Positions 30,574 to 41,280 of a DNA stretch of 64,000 nucleotides are shown in pieces. The stretch spans positions 140,023-204,022 of the forward strand of contig CAUYUJ010016159.1 in the NCBI GenBank assembly GCA_963575745.1. Reading direction: 5' to 3'. The position numbers were made by a program, and so were the translations under genes. Each line of letters starts with the position of its first letter. Positions within the stretch are counted from its first letter, which is position 1. This DNA comes from Prorocentrum cordatum. Its lineage: Eukaryota > Sar > Dinophyceae > Prorocentrales > Prorocentraceae. The notes under the pieces were generated by a model that did no database searches, had not been told where the DNA came from, and saw only the letters and a program-made list of their open reading frames with translations.

Positions 30574-31325
30574 GTGGAAGTGCACACCGTGTCGCCTCTC
30601 TCTTTCTCTGTCGGCGAGGATGTGGAGGGAAGGTGAAGATCCGGAGGAGGTGCAGGAGGACACGCTGCCCCCCTCCAGTTTTCGCTTGGCGAGGAGTTAG
30701 ATCGGCTCGTGGCGGGCTGGCTGAGCAACTACATCGACCGCTGCACCAAAGGCAGCTACTTTGTCGGCAGCCGCTGCGCCCGTGCACGTTTGCAGTGGTA
30801 TTCTGAGGAGGAGGGGCACGAGAGGAGGAGGAGGAGGAGGAGGAGGAGAAGGAGGAGAAGGAGGAGGAGGAGGAGGGAGTATCAAGGATGAGGACGAGGA
30901 GGTGGAAGTGCACACTGTGCCGCACAATGGTATTCTGAGGAGGAGGGGCAAGAGAGGATGGGCCGACGTTAATGGGGAGGAGTAGCCATGTATGACCATG
31001 CTGATCAGCGTCATGCCCACCATCGGAGTCATGATGCATTCCATCCCCTCCCCGCCTCGTCTGATCGGTGCGCCCACGGCTTTGCCTGTTGCAGGTTATG
31101 CTCGTCGTTGCTGCTCGTGGGTGTGCTCCGTCCCCATGTGTGATGTACAGCTCCTTTGTTGAAGCACGCCGCTTGCATATTGACACATTCTTGATGGGCT
31201 CCCTTTTTGATTCAATGGGCGATGGCAATGTGCAACGAGTAATTTCTGACAGGAGGAGTGTTAGGAGAAGGGCTAAGTGGATCACACGAGCAGCCTCTTT
31301 GATTCAGTCCTCGTTCTCTTTGTGA
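30574..31325 (+). other. Possible small coding remnants around a GGA tract
   Basis: At about 30690-30810 a frame reads GEELDRLVAGWLSNYIDRC..ARARLQWYSEEE. It then dissolves into GGA (30816-30890), and WYSEEEG recurs at about 30930. A second frame (31068-31325) contains FVEARRLHIDTFLMGSLFDS. Both have mixed composition unlike the repeats, but no family that I know. Confidence 0.25.
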
Positions 31326-31923
31326 AATGCGCATGTAAACCATCTGTTAAGATCACGCTGACTGGCGACACTTTGTCTCGCTGTCGCGAGCCGCCAATCA
31401 AGAACACGTGAAGGCCCTATGGGGAGGGACAGACGACGGACGAACATGGAGAGTTGGGAAGATGGGCTAGATAATCCACACGGTGTGGGGCCAGCACGGC
31501 ACACAGATCAGAGTGAGGGGGACGAGCGTTCCTACATTGGCCTTGGGTGCGTGGTTGAAGTGGAGCTCCGCGGTGCGGGTTCTCGTTGTTATTGGTGTTG
31601 TTGTTCGTCGTCCTTGCCCGCGACTCGCCTGCGACCCACCCGCGATCCGCCTGCGACCCATCCGCGACCCGCCCGCAACACATTCACATTGTTTCGGCAA
31701 ACGTTCGGCACTTTAGGCGGGCTCGTTGTGTGAGGTGCTAGAACAGCAATTCCTGCGGCGGACTTCCTCAAGTTTGCTTTCCCGCCCCTCAGACTGCCGA
31801 CGAGCTCCCCCCGCCCCCACTCGTCCGCAACTGGCTCGGTGCTTCAGTCAAGACGCTGAGATGAGGACCACTCGGGGTTCAGAGGAGGGTCTCTGGTTTT
31901 CGAGCCGTTCCTTATACCCAGGC
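31326..31923. repeat. Unassigned sequence with a GCGACCCRCC minisatellite
   Basis: At 31615-31680, units of about 12-15 bp (CTGCGACCCACCCGCGATCC) repeat five times. Elsewhere nothing is supported. Confidence 0.5.
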
Positions 31924-31975
31924 TTAATCGGGCACGTCCCTCTGCAGGAGGAATCTTCAAAATTCTTTACGCTTC
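31924..31975 (+). mobile_element. Family A 5' fragment (A7)
   Basis: TTAATCGGGCACGTCCCTCT then GCAGGAGGAATCTTCAAAA matches the A left end. No right end was found. Confidence 0.6.
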
Positions 31976-32189
31976 GCGTATCCCCACCAGCCCATCTCAA
32001 AACAGCAACTCTTGCGAAGCATGCCGACAGTCGTGTTTTTCAGGCGTGGTTCCGCCTGCCCCCGCATATCTCGCCTGTTCCTCCTTCCTCCCGCCTCCTT
32101 GTACATCCTCCTTGTGGTGGGAGCGGGAGAAGGACGAGGCGGAGGAGGAGGAGGGAGAGAAAACGCTCCTCGTGGTTTGAGTCGTTTTG

Positions 32190-32440
32190 GGTTTCTTGTC
32201 CTGGTGTGAGTCGTTCGGGCCCTTCTTCCTGGTGTGAATCGTTCGGGCTCTTCGTCATGTGAGTCGTTCGGGCTCTTCGTCCTGGTGTGAGTCGTTCGGG
32301 CTTCTCGTGGTGTGAGTTGTTCGGGCCCCTCGTCGTCGTGTGAGTCGTTCGGGCCCCTCCTCCTGGTGTGACTCGTTCGGGCTCCTCGTGGTGTGAGTCG
32401 TTCGGGGCCTCGTCGTGGTGTGAGTCGTTTTGGGAGCCTC
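32190..32440 (+). repeat. ~29-bp GAGTCGTTCGGGC minisatellite
   Basis: GGTGTGAGTCGTTCGGGCCC units with TCGTCGTG or TCTTCCTG spacers, about eight copies. Bases 31976-32189 are unassigned. Confidence 0.85.
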
Positions 32441-32720
32441 TTGGAGGCCTTTTGGGGCGTCTTCGGGGCCTCTTGGCGGCCCCAGGGGCTTCTAGGAGCG
32501 TCTTGGGTGCCTTGGGGGAGCCTCTTCGGGCCTCTTGGGAGCCTCTTGGAGGCCGTTTGGGGCGTCTTGGGGGCCTCTTGGCGGCTCCAGGGGCTTCCAG
32601 GAGCGTCTTGGGTGCCTCGGGGGAGCCTCTTGGGGCCTCTTTGGCGCCTCTTGGGGGCATCTTGGGGGCCTCTTGGAGGCCTCTTGGGGCCTCTTGGGAC
32701 TCTTTGGGAGGGGTCTGGGA
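32440..32720 (+). repeat. GGCCTCTTGG minisatellite
   Basis: 15-20-bp units (GGGGCCTCTTGGAGGC) with a longer ~105-bp supra-repeat (about 32480 and 32585). The reverse complement of the same motif occurs at 56108-56250. Confidence 0.85.
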
Positions 32721-32739
32721 GGAATCTTGGGGCCATCTG

Positions 32740-32850
32740 TCGGGCGATCGATCACAGATGGGGCGAGCACTTTTCTCCCCCCCCCCGTCGGGGCCAGAAT
32801 CCTCGTGAGGGGTGTCGAATTTTAGCCCTCCCAGGAGTCGAAAAAGACCC
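32740..32850 (+). repeat. Interspersed repeat paired with 55990-56095 (inverted)
   Basis: CCCCCCCGTCGGGGCCAGAA then TCCTCGTGAGGGGTGTCGAA matches the reverse complement of the later locus. There too it lies beside a CCCCAAGAGG minisatellite. Confidence 0.65.
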
Positions 32851-32989
32851 CTCCAACGACCCGCGAGACGCCCTCTCCAGGCCCAGGGGGAGGGGGTAGG
32901 GGGAGGGGTAAACCCCTCCCCGAAGGGGAAGAAGGGGGTTGAGAACAGAGCGGTCTCTCTAAACCACTCACGCCCAAAGGGCTGGTGGG

Positions 32990-33115
32990 ACTAGTCCGAA
33001 AATAGTCAGCGGGAGATTTTCTGGATTATCGTTGAGCATGTTTTGCATATCTTCTGGCTGACTTCTAGCTGTCGTCCTAAAACCTCCCCCTGCGGGAGGA
33101 CACGGTCCGACCTGA
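32990..33115 (+). mobile_element. Family A 3' part (A8)
   Basis: AAAATAGTCAGCGGGAGATT leads to a right end GGAGGACACGGTCCGACCTG. The left end is degraded. Bases 33116-33532 are unassigned GC-rich sequence. Confidence 0.65.
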
Positions 33116-33532
33116 CGCTTGGGGCTCCGCGGAGGGCCTCGGGTCTGCGGAGCCGCTCCCTCGATCTAAGAGGCCCAGGGCACCTCTCCGCGGCCGAGGC
33201 TCGCCGTGGCCGGAGAGGAGCCCTTCGCTCCTGCTCCTCGGCGCCCCGTTGGGCAGCACGACGACCGCACGGCACGGCGCCGCGGGCGGGGCCCGAGGGC
33301 CCGGCGCCAGCGACGCGTCTGTCGCCCGCGCGCGCCCGGCGTATCGATATGGGCCTCCCAGAGGATCGTCCTACGGAGCAGGCTCGGTCCAGAGGCTTGT
33401 GCAGGGGACTGGTGCACGAATCTGCATACCGTTTTCGATCTTCAGCCGTCGCCGAGAGTCGGGGGAGCTCTTCGCTTCCGGGTCGCGTGTAAGGGGCCCT
33501 AGGCTGCTGTGTCTTCATCGAGGAAAAATATG

Positions 33533-33717
33533 GGCCTCCCAGCAGAGGGGGTCCGAGCCGAGGGCGTCAGAGGCTCGCGCCGCACCGCCGATGCATCGGC
33601 GATGTGGCTCGATGTGGAGGCCGCTTTTCTCCACGCCGACGTCACCGATGCCTCGGCGATGCATCGCCGATGCATCGTCGACGCGGCACGATCCTCCGAC
33701 CTCATCTATCAGGAGGG
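33533..33717 (+). mobile_element. Family B element B2
   Basis: GGCCTCCCAGCAGAGGGGGT at the left, the CGATGTGGAGG..CTCCACGCCGACG core and ATCCTCCGACCTCATCTATC at the right. Modules of ATCGGCGATG lie between. Confidence 0.75.
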
Positions 33718-34195
33718 AAAGAAACACACAGACACAATTAATCGTCGACTCCCAGGAAAATATGCAAAAATATGGGAAGTGGTGGGGAAGACAAAAACCA
33801 TAAAAAATATTGGCAAATATGGGGGATCTTTTTATTTGTGTGTGCGTTTATTTGTGCGTCCTGGGGCCACTTCAATCTGCTCGGACCCAATTCTGGACGC
33901 CTCTCTGGTGTCTGTGGTGTGCGTGCCCCGCCTCCGCCCTGGCCTCTGCGGCTCGCGCGGGTGTGGCCTCGGGAGGACGCGGGGCGGCTGCCCAGGCCCC
34001 CGACACGGTCTGACTTTCGGGGGGCATCCGCGAGGGGGGGGATTTTCGGGGGCATCCGCGAGGGGGGTGATGGCCACGGGGGGGGGGGGGCGATGCCACG
34101 GCCGGGGCCGTGTTCATCCCTCCGATTCCATGGCCCCCTCTTCTTCTTGCCGTGCGTGCCCTGGCCCCCCGCTCGTCCGCGCACATGCTGCCAGC
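33718..34195. other. Unassigned, small G-run duplication
   Basis: GGGGGCATCCGCGAGGGGGG occurs twice near 34020-34065. No gene. Confidence 0.5.
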
Positions 34196-34341
34196 CTCCT
34201 CCTCCTCCTCCTCCTCCTCCTCGTCCTCGTCCTCGTCCTCGTCCTCCCTCCTCCTCCCTCCCTCCCTCCTCATCCCTTCTCCTCCTCCCTCCCTCCTCCT
34301 CCCTCCCTCCCTCCTCCTCCCTCCTCCCTCCCTCCCCTTCT
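34196..34341 (-). repeat. TCC/TCG microsatellite
   Basis: TCC with a TCGTCC block at 34220-34243 and CTCCCTCC later. Bases 34342-34471 are unassigned. Confidence 0.9.
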
Positions 34342-34471
34342 GGACGCCCTCGGAGTTTGTCAGGCGCGGCCTTTTTTTCTGGCATCTCTCGGCCCTGGCA
34401 GGCCGCCCTCGGGCCCCGGTGCGGCGACGCGTTTCACCGAGCGCGTTCCACCACTCGCAGAGTGCCTACTC

Positions 34472-34636
34472 TTAGGTCGGGCGTGTCCCCCTACAGGATG
34501 AATATTCAAGAATAGTTAAGAAATAATGAGGGGACGTTGTTTTGAGTATGTTTCGACTATTGGGGGATGTGTGTTGGAGTTGTTTTTAACATTTTTTTGT
34601 CCAAGATCCCCCTGGAGGGGGACGCGCCCGACCTAA
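34472..34636 (+). mobile_element. Family A element A9 (165 bp)
   Basis: It has the longest inverted ends of the family: TTAGGTCGGGCGTGTCCCCC plus TACAGG against the right end, 24 of 26 matching. Flanks GCCTACTC and CGCTACTC agree at 6 of 8. Bases 34637-34916 hold nothing supported. Confidence 0.9.
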
Positions 34637-34916
34637 CGCTACTCGCAAAGTGCCCGCTCGCAAACGCCCGAATAACACATGTCTGCATCGGTGTAACGTA
34701 TTGTATCGTAAATCCTCCATGGCGGATCCAGGCTGTGTGCAAGCAGGCACTTTTCGAGTAGGGGAACGCGCTCGTCTAACACTGACCTGGACCGCGAAAC
34801 CACCCCGGGGAGCGGGTGACTGTGGCCAGCAGCGCATCCCAGGAGAGGTCCGGGGAGCTGCGGGGTGGGTGCCTTTGGGCCTATCCCCCGAGGAGGCAGA
34901 GGGGCCGGGCCTCCTC

Positions 34917-34979
34917 CAGGAGGAGGAGGAGGAGGAGGAGGAGGAGGAGGAGGAGGAGGAGGAGGAGGAGGAGGAGGAG
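34917..34979 (+). repeat. (GGA)n up to the gap
   Basis: Purine tract that ends at the N block. Confidence 0.95.
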
Positions 34980-35079
34980 NNNNNNNNNNNNNNNNNNNNN
35001 NNNNNNNNNNNNNNNNNNNNNNNNNNNNNNNNNNNNNNNNNNNNNNNNNNNNNNNNNNNNNNNNNNNNNNNNNNNNNNN
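34980..35079. other. Assembly gap, exactly 100 N
   Basis: One hundred consecutive N, the usual placeholder for a gap of unknown size. GGA is read before it and TCC after it. Confidence 0.99.
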
Positions 35080-35086
35080 GATCTGG

Positions 35087-35432
35087 GCCTCCTCCTCCTC
35101 CTCCTCCTCCTCCTCCTCCTCCTCCTCCTCCTCCCCCCACCTCATTTCCTCCCCCTCCTCTCCCCTCCTCGTCCTCCTCCTCCTCCTCCTCCTACTTCTC
35201 CTCCTTCCTCCTCCTCCCACTCCTCTCCTCCTCCTCCTCCTCCTCATCATCATCATCCATCATCATCATCATCTCCATCATATTCCCTCCTCCTCCTCTT
35301 CCTCCATCCTTCTCTTGCCTCCGTCTGTCCTCCTCCACCCCGCAGCTCCATCATCTTCTCCTCCTCCTCCTCCTCCTCCTCCTCCTCCTCCTCCTCCTCC
35401 TCCTCCTCCTCCTCCTCCTCCTCCTCTTCCTT
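35087..35432 (-). repeat. (TCC)n with TCA patches
   Basis: TCC 35087-35132, mixed TCC/CTTCC and ATCATC to 35352, then pure TCC 35353-35428. Confidence 0.95.
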
Positions 35433-35493
35433 GGAGGCAGCGTTCGGTGGGGGATGGTGCTCCGGGCCGAGCAGTGGGGTCATAGCAGAAAGG

Positions 35494-35706
35494 GGCCGGA
35501 GGATCCCGCCGCGTCGCCGATGTATCGCCGAGGCGGCTCGATGTGCAGCACGATTTGCGTCACGTCGACGTCGCCAATGCATCGCCGACGTTGCCCGTGC
35601 TTCGCCGGGGCATCGCCGATGCGTCGCCGGTGCATCGCCGATGCATCGGCAATGTATCGGCGATGTGGCGTGGTCCTCCGATCGGGCCCTCATCTAGGAT
35701 GCCTCT
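35494..35706 (+). mobile_element. Family B element B3
   Basis: The left end GGCCGGAGGATCCCGCCGC, the CGGCTCGATGTGCAGCACGA core and GGGCCCTCATCTAGGATGCC at the right. More diverged than B1. Confidence 0.7.
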
Positions 35707-36843
35707 ACGTTCGGGGTGGATGGGTTCAGGGTCGAGCAGTGCCGAGGCGTCCTGGCTCGCCTGCAGGCCCGCACAGGGATGTCCCGAGAGCCTCCTGTGG
35801 TCTGCGCGGCATGTTCTCTGAGAGCACTTCTGGCCGAGATCGTGGTGAGTTCATACGTCGGCTGCGCGTTCCAAGGTCCCTTCTTCTGTTCAAGCATTTC
35901 CGTTGGTTCAGTGGACATGTCGTGGTACAGTGAGCGGCTTGAATAAGGAACACTTACTTTTCAAAAGGGGCTCGGTCGTTCCTTAGGTTTACATGCGTTA
36001 TTACAGGTTCCTTACGCGTTATTTCTTATTTATCGTTCCTTATGCGTTATTCCTTGGGATACAAAGGGGCTTCGTTCCTTATTTATCGTGCCTTCTGTCA
36101 GGCCGATGACTGTATGCCTACAGGAATGCCGGGGCAAGCGCTCCCTGCTCAACAGGGGGGGGGGGGGGCGCCTCGAGCCCCAGTCGCCCGTGCGTCGCCC
36201 GTGCGTCGCCGAGGGGGGCCCGAAGGTCCACCGAAGGTCCACCCTGCCCGGATGCGTGCGGGTTCGCTGGGCATCTCGCCGATCTATCGGCGATGCATCG
36301 CCGATTCCAGCTCGGTGCTTCCCTCCCTGAGCCAGTCCCCCCCCCAACGTTTCCCCTCACCTTTTCCTCGGGGCGGCACGGAGCTGCAGCTCGAGGAAGC
36401 CAGGCCCTCCAACGTCTTGAAGAATCCACATCCCCGTCGTCGTCGGCAGCCGGGGGCCGTTGTCTTGTCGCCCCCTGGGCCCGCACGCAACGAAGTTGAA
36501 GGGAGGGCCAGCCCCCAGGACGTTGCCGAGAGGTCTGGGGACCGCGCATGGAACAAGTCAAGACAGTGGAGGTCTCCCAGACCCCCACGCCCCTTCCTGG
36601 CGCGCGGGCACGCTCGGGGGGAGGGGGGCCTTGCGCCGACCCGGGAGACCCTTGCAGATCTTCGAGCACGTCTTCTGCGACCACCTGCCAGCCCTACCCC
36701 TGCAGGTCCAATCGACGCTGGGGAAGCGGGCACTCCCGCTGGGGTTGACCAGGCTGCAGGCATGCCTCGAGCTCTGGGCCCCAGCCGCTTTTGCGGAAAT
36801 CTGAACTGCGGGGGTAGGGTTCGCATGTGGTTACTAGCTTCTA
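35707..36843 (+). other. Mostly unassigned, with one coding-like stretch
   Basis: A 36640-36804 frame with strong G/C third positions reads LQIFEHVFCDHLPALPLQV and LTRLQACLELWAPAAFAEI before a stop. It has no family that I know and may be a gene fragment. A short ATCGGCGATGCATCGCCGAT palindrome lies at 36286. A scrap of the 37.3-kb palindrome arm (TAGGGTTCGCATGTG) lies at 36815. Confidence 0.35.
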
Positions 36844-37128
36844 GGCCTCCCGGATGGGGTCCGAGTAGATTGGGTCGGAAGATCGTGCCGCATCGCCGAT
36901 GGATCCGGGACGAGAAACCACCCTCCGTGAAGGGGTCGGGACCCTTGGTGCCGCGGATTGAAACATGCATATCGGCGGATGTCTGGGTCTGCCCGGCTCG
37001 ATGTGGGGCCCGATTTTCTCCACGCCGACGGCGCCGATGCCTCGCCGACGTCGCCGATGCATCGCCGACGCATCGGCGATGCGGCGCGATCCTCCGACCC
37101 CATCTGGTCGGATCCCACCTCGGAGGCC
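36844..37128 (+). mobile_element. Family B element B4 with an internal insertion
   Basis: The ends GGCCTCCCGGATGGGGT and CGGAGGCC and the core CGGCTCGATGTGGGGCCCGA are present. About 90 bp of unrelated sequence (36905-36990) interrupt the first module. Flanks TCTA/TCTG repeat the pattern at B1. Bases 37129-37303 are unassigned. Confidence 0.75.
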
Positions 37129-37303
37129 TCTGAATTTCTGGCTGTGCCAATCTTTTGTGCTTCTGGCAGCAGGGGGAGGAACAACGCCACGGCTCGCACG
37201 CGCAGATCTCGCCTTCGCTTGCGTGCCCCGCGCCGTGCGTGGCGCGGACCGCGCGCATCGACATCGATGTTCCAACTCCGCTTCCAATGGCCTCGGTAGA
37301 ACG

Positions 37304-37474
37304 CCTGCGATAGGGGGCCACGTGCGAACCCTGCCCCTGCCCCCCACGATTCCCGAGGGGGAGGGTGGGGTTCACTTTGCTCGGGAGCTCCCGAGCGAAG
37401 TGAACCCCACCGCCCCCCTCAGAAATCGTGGGAGGGTAGGGGTAGGGTTCGCATGTGTGGCCCCCTATCGCAGG
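37304..37474. repeat. 171-bp near-perfect palindrome
   Basis: CCTGCGATAGGGGGCCAC..TGCGAACCCT runs to a central GCTCGGGAGCTCCCGAGC and mirrors itself out to CCCCCTATCGCAGG. The arms are about 83 bp, roughly 88% paired, with no spacer. No ORF. Confidence 0.9.
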
Positions 37475-37699
37475 GACGCAGGGGCCTCCCTGTGGCAGCG
37501 GAGCTCGTGTTTTCGTTCCCGCGTTCCCCCGGCGCGTCCACTCGGGGTCACCCGCGGGGGGGGGGGCCGAGGACGACCGCTCCTCGCGGCCCAGGCCAGA
37601 GAGCCGTCCTTTTCCAGACGGCGGCGCGAGAGCGGGAAGCTGGCGCGTGTCGCGCCCCTGCAGGAGGAGGTGGAGGGGCAGTTGGAGGAGGGGGAGGAG
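37475..37699. other. Unassigned spacer
   Basis: No supported feature. Confidence 0.4.
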
Positions 37700-37870
37700 G
37701 GTTGGAGGAGGAAGCGGTGCCCATAGCTCTACTCTTCTCTCGTCTTCCCCCTCTTGGGCCTCCTGGGAGGCCCTCGTCGCCACCGCTGGATTCGCCGCGG
37801 AGTCCTGGTCAGGACGCACCTCAGGAGAGGTCCATGGACTAGCGGTATCGGTAACTTTTTGTTAGTATCC
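37700..37870 (+). mobile_element. Family I element I2
   Basis: Core 37717-37854: GTGCCCATAGCTCTACTC, GGGCCTCCTGGGAGGCCC, CACCGCTGGATTCGCC and AGCGGTATCGGTAA. GAGGAGG precedes it, as at I1 and I3. Confidence 0.65.
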
Positions 37871-38519
37871 CCAGGTGTAGGTGGAGAAGGAAGAAGAAGG
37901 GCGGGGAAGAGGACGAAGGGGGATCATCATCGGGAGCATGATCTGGAGCAGAGCAGGGCCGAAAGTTGCGACAGGAGGAGGAGGGGACCGGGAGAGGCGA
38001 GGGACGACGATGCGAAGTTCCCTCCTCGTCGTCGATCCGTTGGCCATGCGGCCATGCGGATTGAAGCCTCCATTGTTTTGATGATTCAGTTTTTCGGATC
38101 CGAGTCGCGCTTACCTCCCCTCCCGCCTCCCCCCCCGCTCCCCCCCCCCCCCCCTCCCCTCCCCTGCCCCTCGCTCCGACCCCCACCCTCCCGCCCTGCC
38201 CTCTGTTTCCCTTTCCCGTCCCCCCCCCCTCCTCCCCCTCTCCCCCCTCCCCCTCCCCTTCTCCCCCTCCCCCGCCCCTCCTCAACTTCTCCCCCTCCCC
38301 CCCTCTTCCTGCCCCCTTCTCCTCCTCATGGCCGAACCCCTGCGCACTACATCCCCTCGACCTTCCTGCCATCTCCCGCGCGCCCTCCGCGCGGCGGCGA
38401 GCTCCGCGGCAGGCGCGGCCGCGGCGGCCGCGCCTGCCGCGCGCGGTGGGCGCGGCAGGTGCACACGGTCGAGGGCTGCCTTCCCATGGAGCGGCCACGA
38501 TTCATGCCCACATTCGTCG
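37871..38519. repeat. C-rich CCCCTCC tract and a 36-bp palindrome
   Basis: CCCCCTCCCC-type repeats run 38115-38330. At 38409-38444 a GCGGCAGGCGCGGCCGC / inverse palindrome is exact. No gene. Confidence 0.7.
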
Positions 38520-38690
38520 GAGAGGAGGAGGAGGTATATCCATACCTCTGCCCTTGCCCCGTCTTCCCCTTGTTGGGCCTCCTGGGAGGCGCCTCGTCGC
38601 CACCGCTGGATTCGCCTCGGAGTGCTGGTCAGGACGAACCCTCGGAGAGGTCCGGGGAGCAGCGGCATCGGTACCTTTCGGTTTCTACAG
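38520..38690 (+). mobile_element. Family I element I3
   Basis: Core 38534-38674 with GTATATCCATACC and GGCATCGGTACC ends and the shared CACCGCTGGATTCGCCTCGG body. A TTTCGGTTTC tail follows, as in I1. Bases 38691-38940 are unassigned. Confidence 0.65.
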
Positions 38691-38940
38691 ATTCACTGCG
38701 TCTTGGGCTTTCTGGGAAGGGCCGCCTACAGGACGCGGCGCAGTGGAGATGGAAACAAGTCTGACCTCTATGGGCGAAGTTGTTCAATCCATAATCCACG
38801 GCGCCTATCGGAGGAAGGGAGCCCGAAACTCCGAGAGGCAGTGGATGTGGATAAAAGTCTTGCCCGCACCATGGGCGGACCGCGCCCACCCACCCCAGTC
38901 TCATGGGGGTCTCTGGCTCGTTCCGATACGATGTCAATGG

Positions 38941-39115
38941 TTGCCGATTCCGATTCGGTTCGACTTCGGATTCCGATCTGGGCTCCGATCTCTCAGTGGA
39001 AGCCTACCAGCCTGCCGATTTCCGCCGATTCGACTTTTCCCGACTCGGCTGCCGATCTCCGCCGATCCGATCAATTTCGATCGCTGATCCGGCTCATCGA
39101 TTCAGTGGTGGGCTC
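38941..39115 (+). repeat. Interspersed repeat K, copy 1
   Basis: GATTCCGATTCGGTTCGACT to GGGCTCTCCTGG. It is colinear and about 80% identical with 44155-44335. It is rich in CCGATTC/GCCGAT words. Confidence 0.8.
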
Positions 39116-39357
39116 TCCTGGTGGTTCTGGACGTTTCCGCAGGCCCAGGGAGGACCAGCGGGCGCACAGGGCAAGCTCTGGCAGCGGGTCCAGCATAGAG
39201 TCGACCCGCACAGAAAGGATGGGCAACCTTCCCAACGGGTACCCTCGCATCCCTGCCTCCTCGGTCCAGCCTTGGCCACTCTCGTGGCCGCGCCCCGCTC
39301 GAAAAGCTTCGACAGGCGTGTCCAAGGCCCTTGCATCCTCATCGCGCACCCTTCTGA
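39116..39357. other. Unassigned spacer
   Basis: No supported feature. Confidence 0.4.
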
Positions 39358-39372
39358 TACGGGCCGACTGTA

Positions 39373-39595
39373 GGGTCGGAGCATCGCGAGGCATCGCCGA
39401 TGCATCGGCGATGCGGCTCGATGTGGAGCCCGATTTTCTCCACGCCGACTTCGCCGATGCATCGCTGACGTCGCCTGCGCCTCCTCCTCTTTCTCCTCCT
39501 CCTCTTTCTCCTCCTCCTCCTCCTCCTCCTCCTCCTCCTCCTCCTCCTCCTCCTCCTAGTGCATCGCCGATGCATCGGTGATGCATCGACTGCGC
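39373..39595 (+). mobile_element. Family B element B5 with an internal TCC expansion
   Basis: ATCGCCGATGCATCGGCGAT, CGGCTCGATGTGGAGCCCGA and CTCCACGCCGACTTCGCC are typical B sequence. (TCC/TTC)n at 39479-39556 then replaces the second half before ATCGCCGATGCATCGGTGAT. A 15-bp direct repeat, TACGGGCCGACTGTA, flanks the whole (39358-39372 and 39596-39610). Confidence 0.8.
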
Positions 39596-39610
39596 TACGG
39601 GCCGACTGTA

Positions 39611-39790
39611 CTGGCGCCCTTGCTGCAGGACAGCCCCAAACACAGCCTCACACCGTTCCCGACGGGGGGGCCACGCCAGGGGGCCTGGGGCCCAGGAGAA
39701 GTGGCGCGCTGGGGGGCCACAGTGGCCCCCCAGCTACCCCACCAGGCGTGAGAGAAGCATGTCCTGGAACCCTTACGAACAAGCTGTGCA
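39611..39790. other. Unassigned spacer
   Basis: GGGGGGCCAC-type short inversions near 39665-39725. No gene. Confidence 0.4.
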
Positions 39791-40600
39791 GGGGAGGAGG
39801 AGGAGGAGGAGGAGGAGGCGGAGGACGAGGACGAGGACGAGGACCTGTGCAAGCCCAAGACTCATCGACGATGTTGGAATAAGCCGTCCCTCCCATCTTC
39901 ACAGGCCCCTGTAAGGACACATTTCCTGTGAGGGACGGTCCACGGTTGGGAGACAACCGTTTGAAGATCCTGAAGCGTGCCATAATAATATTATCGGGAC
40001 TCCAACGCCACGAATCAACTTGCCTGTTGCGTCTTGACAATCCTGAATCGCGCCAGAACGCCGTTCCTGGGACTCCACCGCGAGTCAGCGTAACTGTTGC
40101 GCACTGGCAGCTCTGAATCATTCTGACACCATTTCTGTTACGATGGCCATGAAACTTTGCAGACCTTGAAGACGAATGTGCCCGGCGCGAACGCGAGAAC
40201 CACATTTTGAAAAGTAACCGCCCTCAATCCGTGAAGCTCTTGCGCATTTTCTGAGACGAATGTGCGCGGTACAATAGCGATAGCCACATTTAGAACCCGA
40301 GTTGCCCTCAATCCGTGAATCTCTTGTGCACTCTTGAGAAGATGTGCGCGGCGCTGAGGCGAGAGTCACATTTTGGAAGCGACCCGCTCTCAAGCCGTGA
40401 ATATTTTGCAAATGTTTAAAGCGACTTTGCGCGAAGCTGAGGCGAGAGCCGCATTTTGGAAGCGGCCCGCCCTGCGTACGTGAAACTCTTGTATTGTTTC
40501 AAGCTTCAGGGCCATACAAAGGTACGGGAGTCTCTTGGGAAATGCCTGTGACGCCCTTCCGATTGGTGTCGTGGTGCGACAGGGAGGAGAGGAGTTATTT
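39791..40600 (+). repeat. GGA tract plus family G composite repeat, copy G3
   Basis: GGA/GGAC repeats to 39842, then CAAGCCCAAGACTCATCGAC and the G blocks. About five ~80-bp modules (40165-40500) follow. The closing motif is diverged (GGAAATGCCTGTGACGCCC). Confidence 0.8.
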
Positions 40601-41280
40601 GCAAGGAGCAGGAGCAGGAGCAGGAGGAGGAGGAGGTGGAGGAGTTGGAGAGGGAGGAGGGGCAGGTTCATGCATGGCTCCACTCTTTTCCAGCTGTTCA
40701 GCGGCAAACTACAAGTTCCGCCACCGTTGCAGCGCAGCGCTCTGTGAAGACAGCCCAGACGGCTGTGCTGTACAGTCGGGGCCCTGAAGAAGGAACCCTT
40801 TTGGTTGGGGAGGGGCTCCGCGTTCCTCAAGTGTTTCACAGCTTGCCTCAGGTTTTCCTTATGTTTTCGATAGGAAATCGATGTTTAACTTATGGAAAAG
40901 GGGGCCTCGTTCCTTATTTAGGGTTACTTAGGTCAACGCCCCGACTGTAGGATGATGACTGAATTATGATCAGGAGGAGGATGGCATGGCGGAGGAGGAG
41001 CAGGACGAGGAAGGTCACGAACGTACCATGCGACACTCTCAAGAGGCCCTAGAGAGGCACCCAAGAGACTCATATTCATCCGGGAGGCTCCTGATCCAAG
41101 GTGTAACGTCCAGGATCGTCTCAATCACTCTCTCCTTGTGGAGGTCGGCGGTATGGTGTACGCCTCTTGAAAGGTATGGTCACGCCCTCATCTGTGTAAC
41201 TGCTTCTCAATGCTACACTGCTTCTCAACGTTACACTGCGTTTTCCAGCGACCGCCCCATGTTGAACAATCACCGCCCTC
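40601..41280. other. Unassigned with short GGA tracts
   Basis: GCA/GGA repeats at 40603-40665 and again near 40975-41010. Small ORFs lack any domain. Confidence 0.45.
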
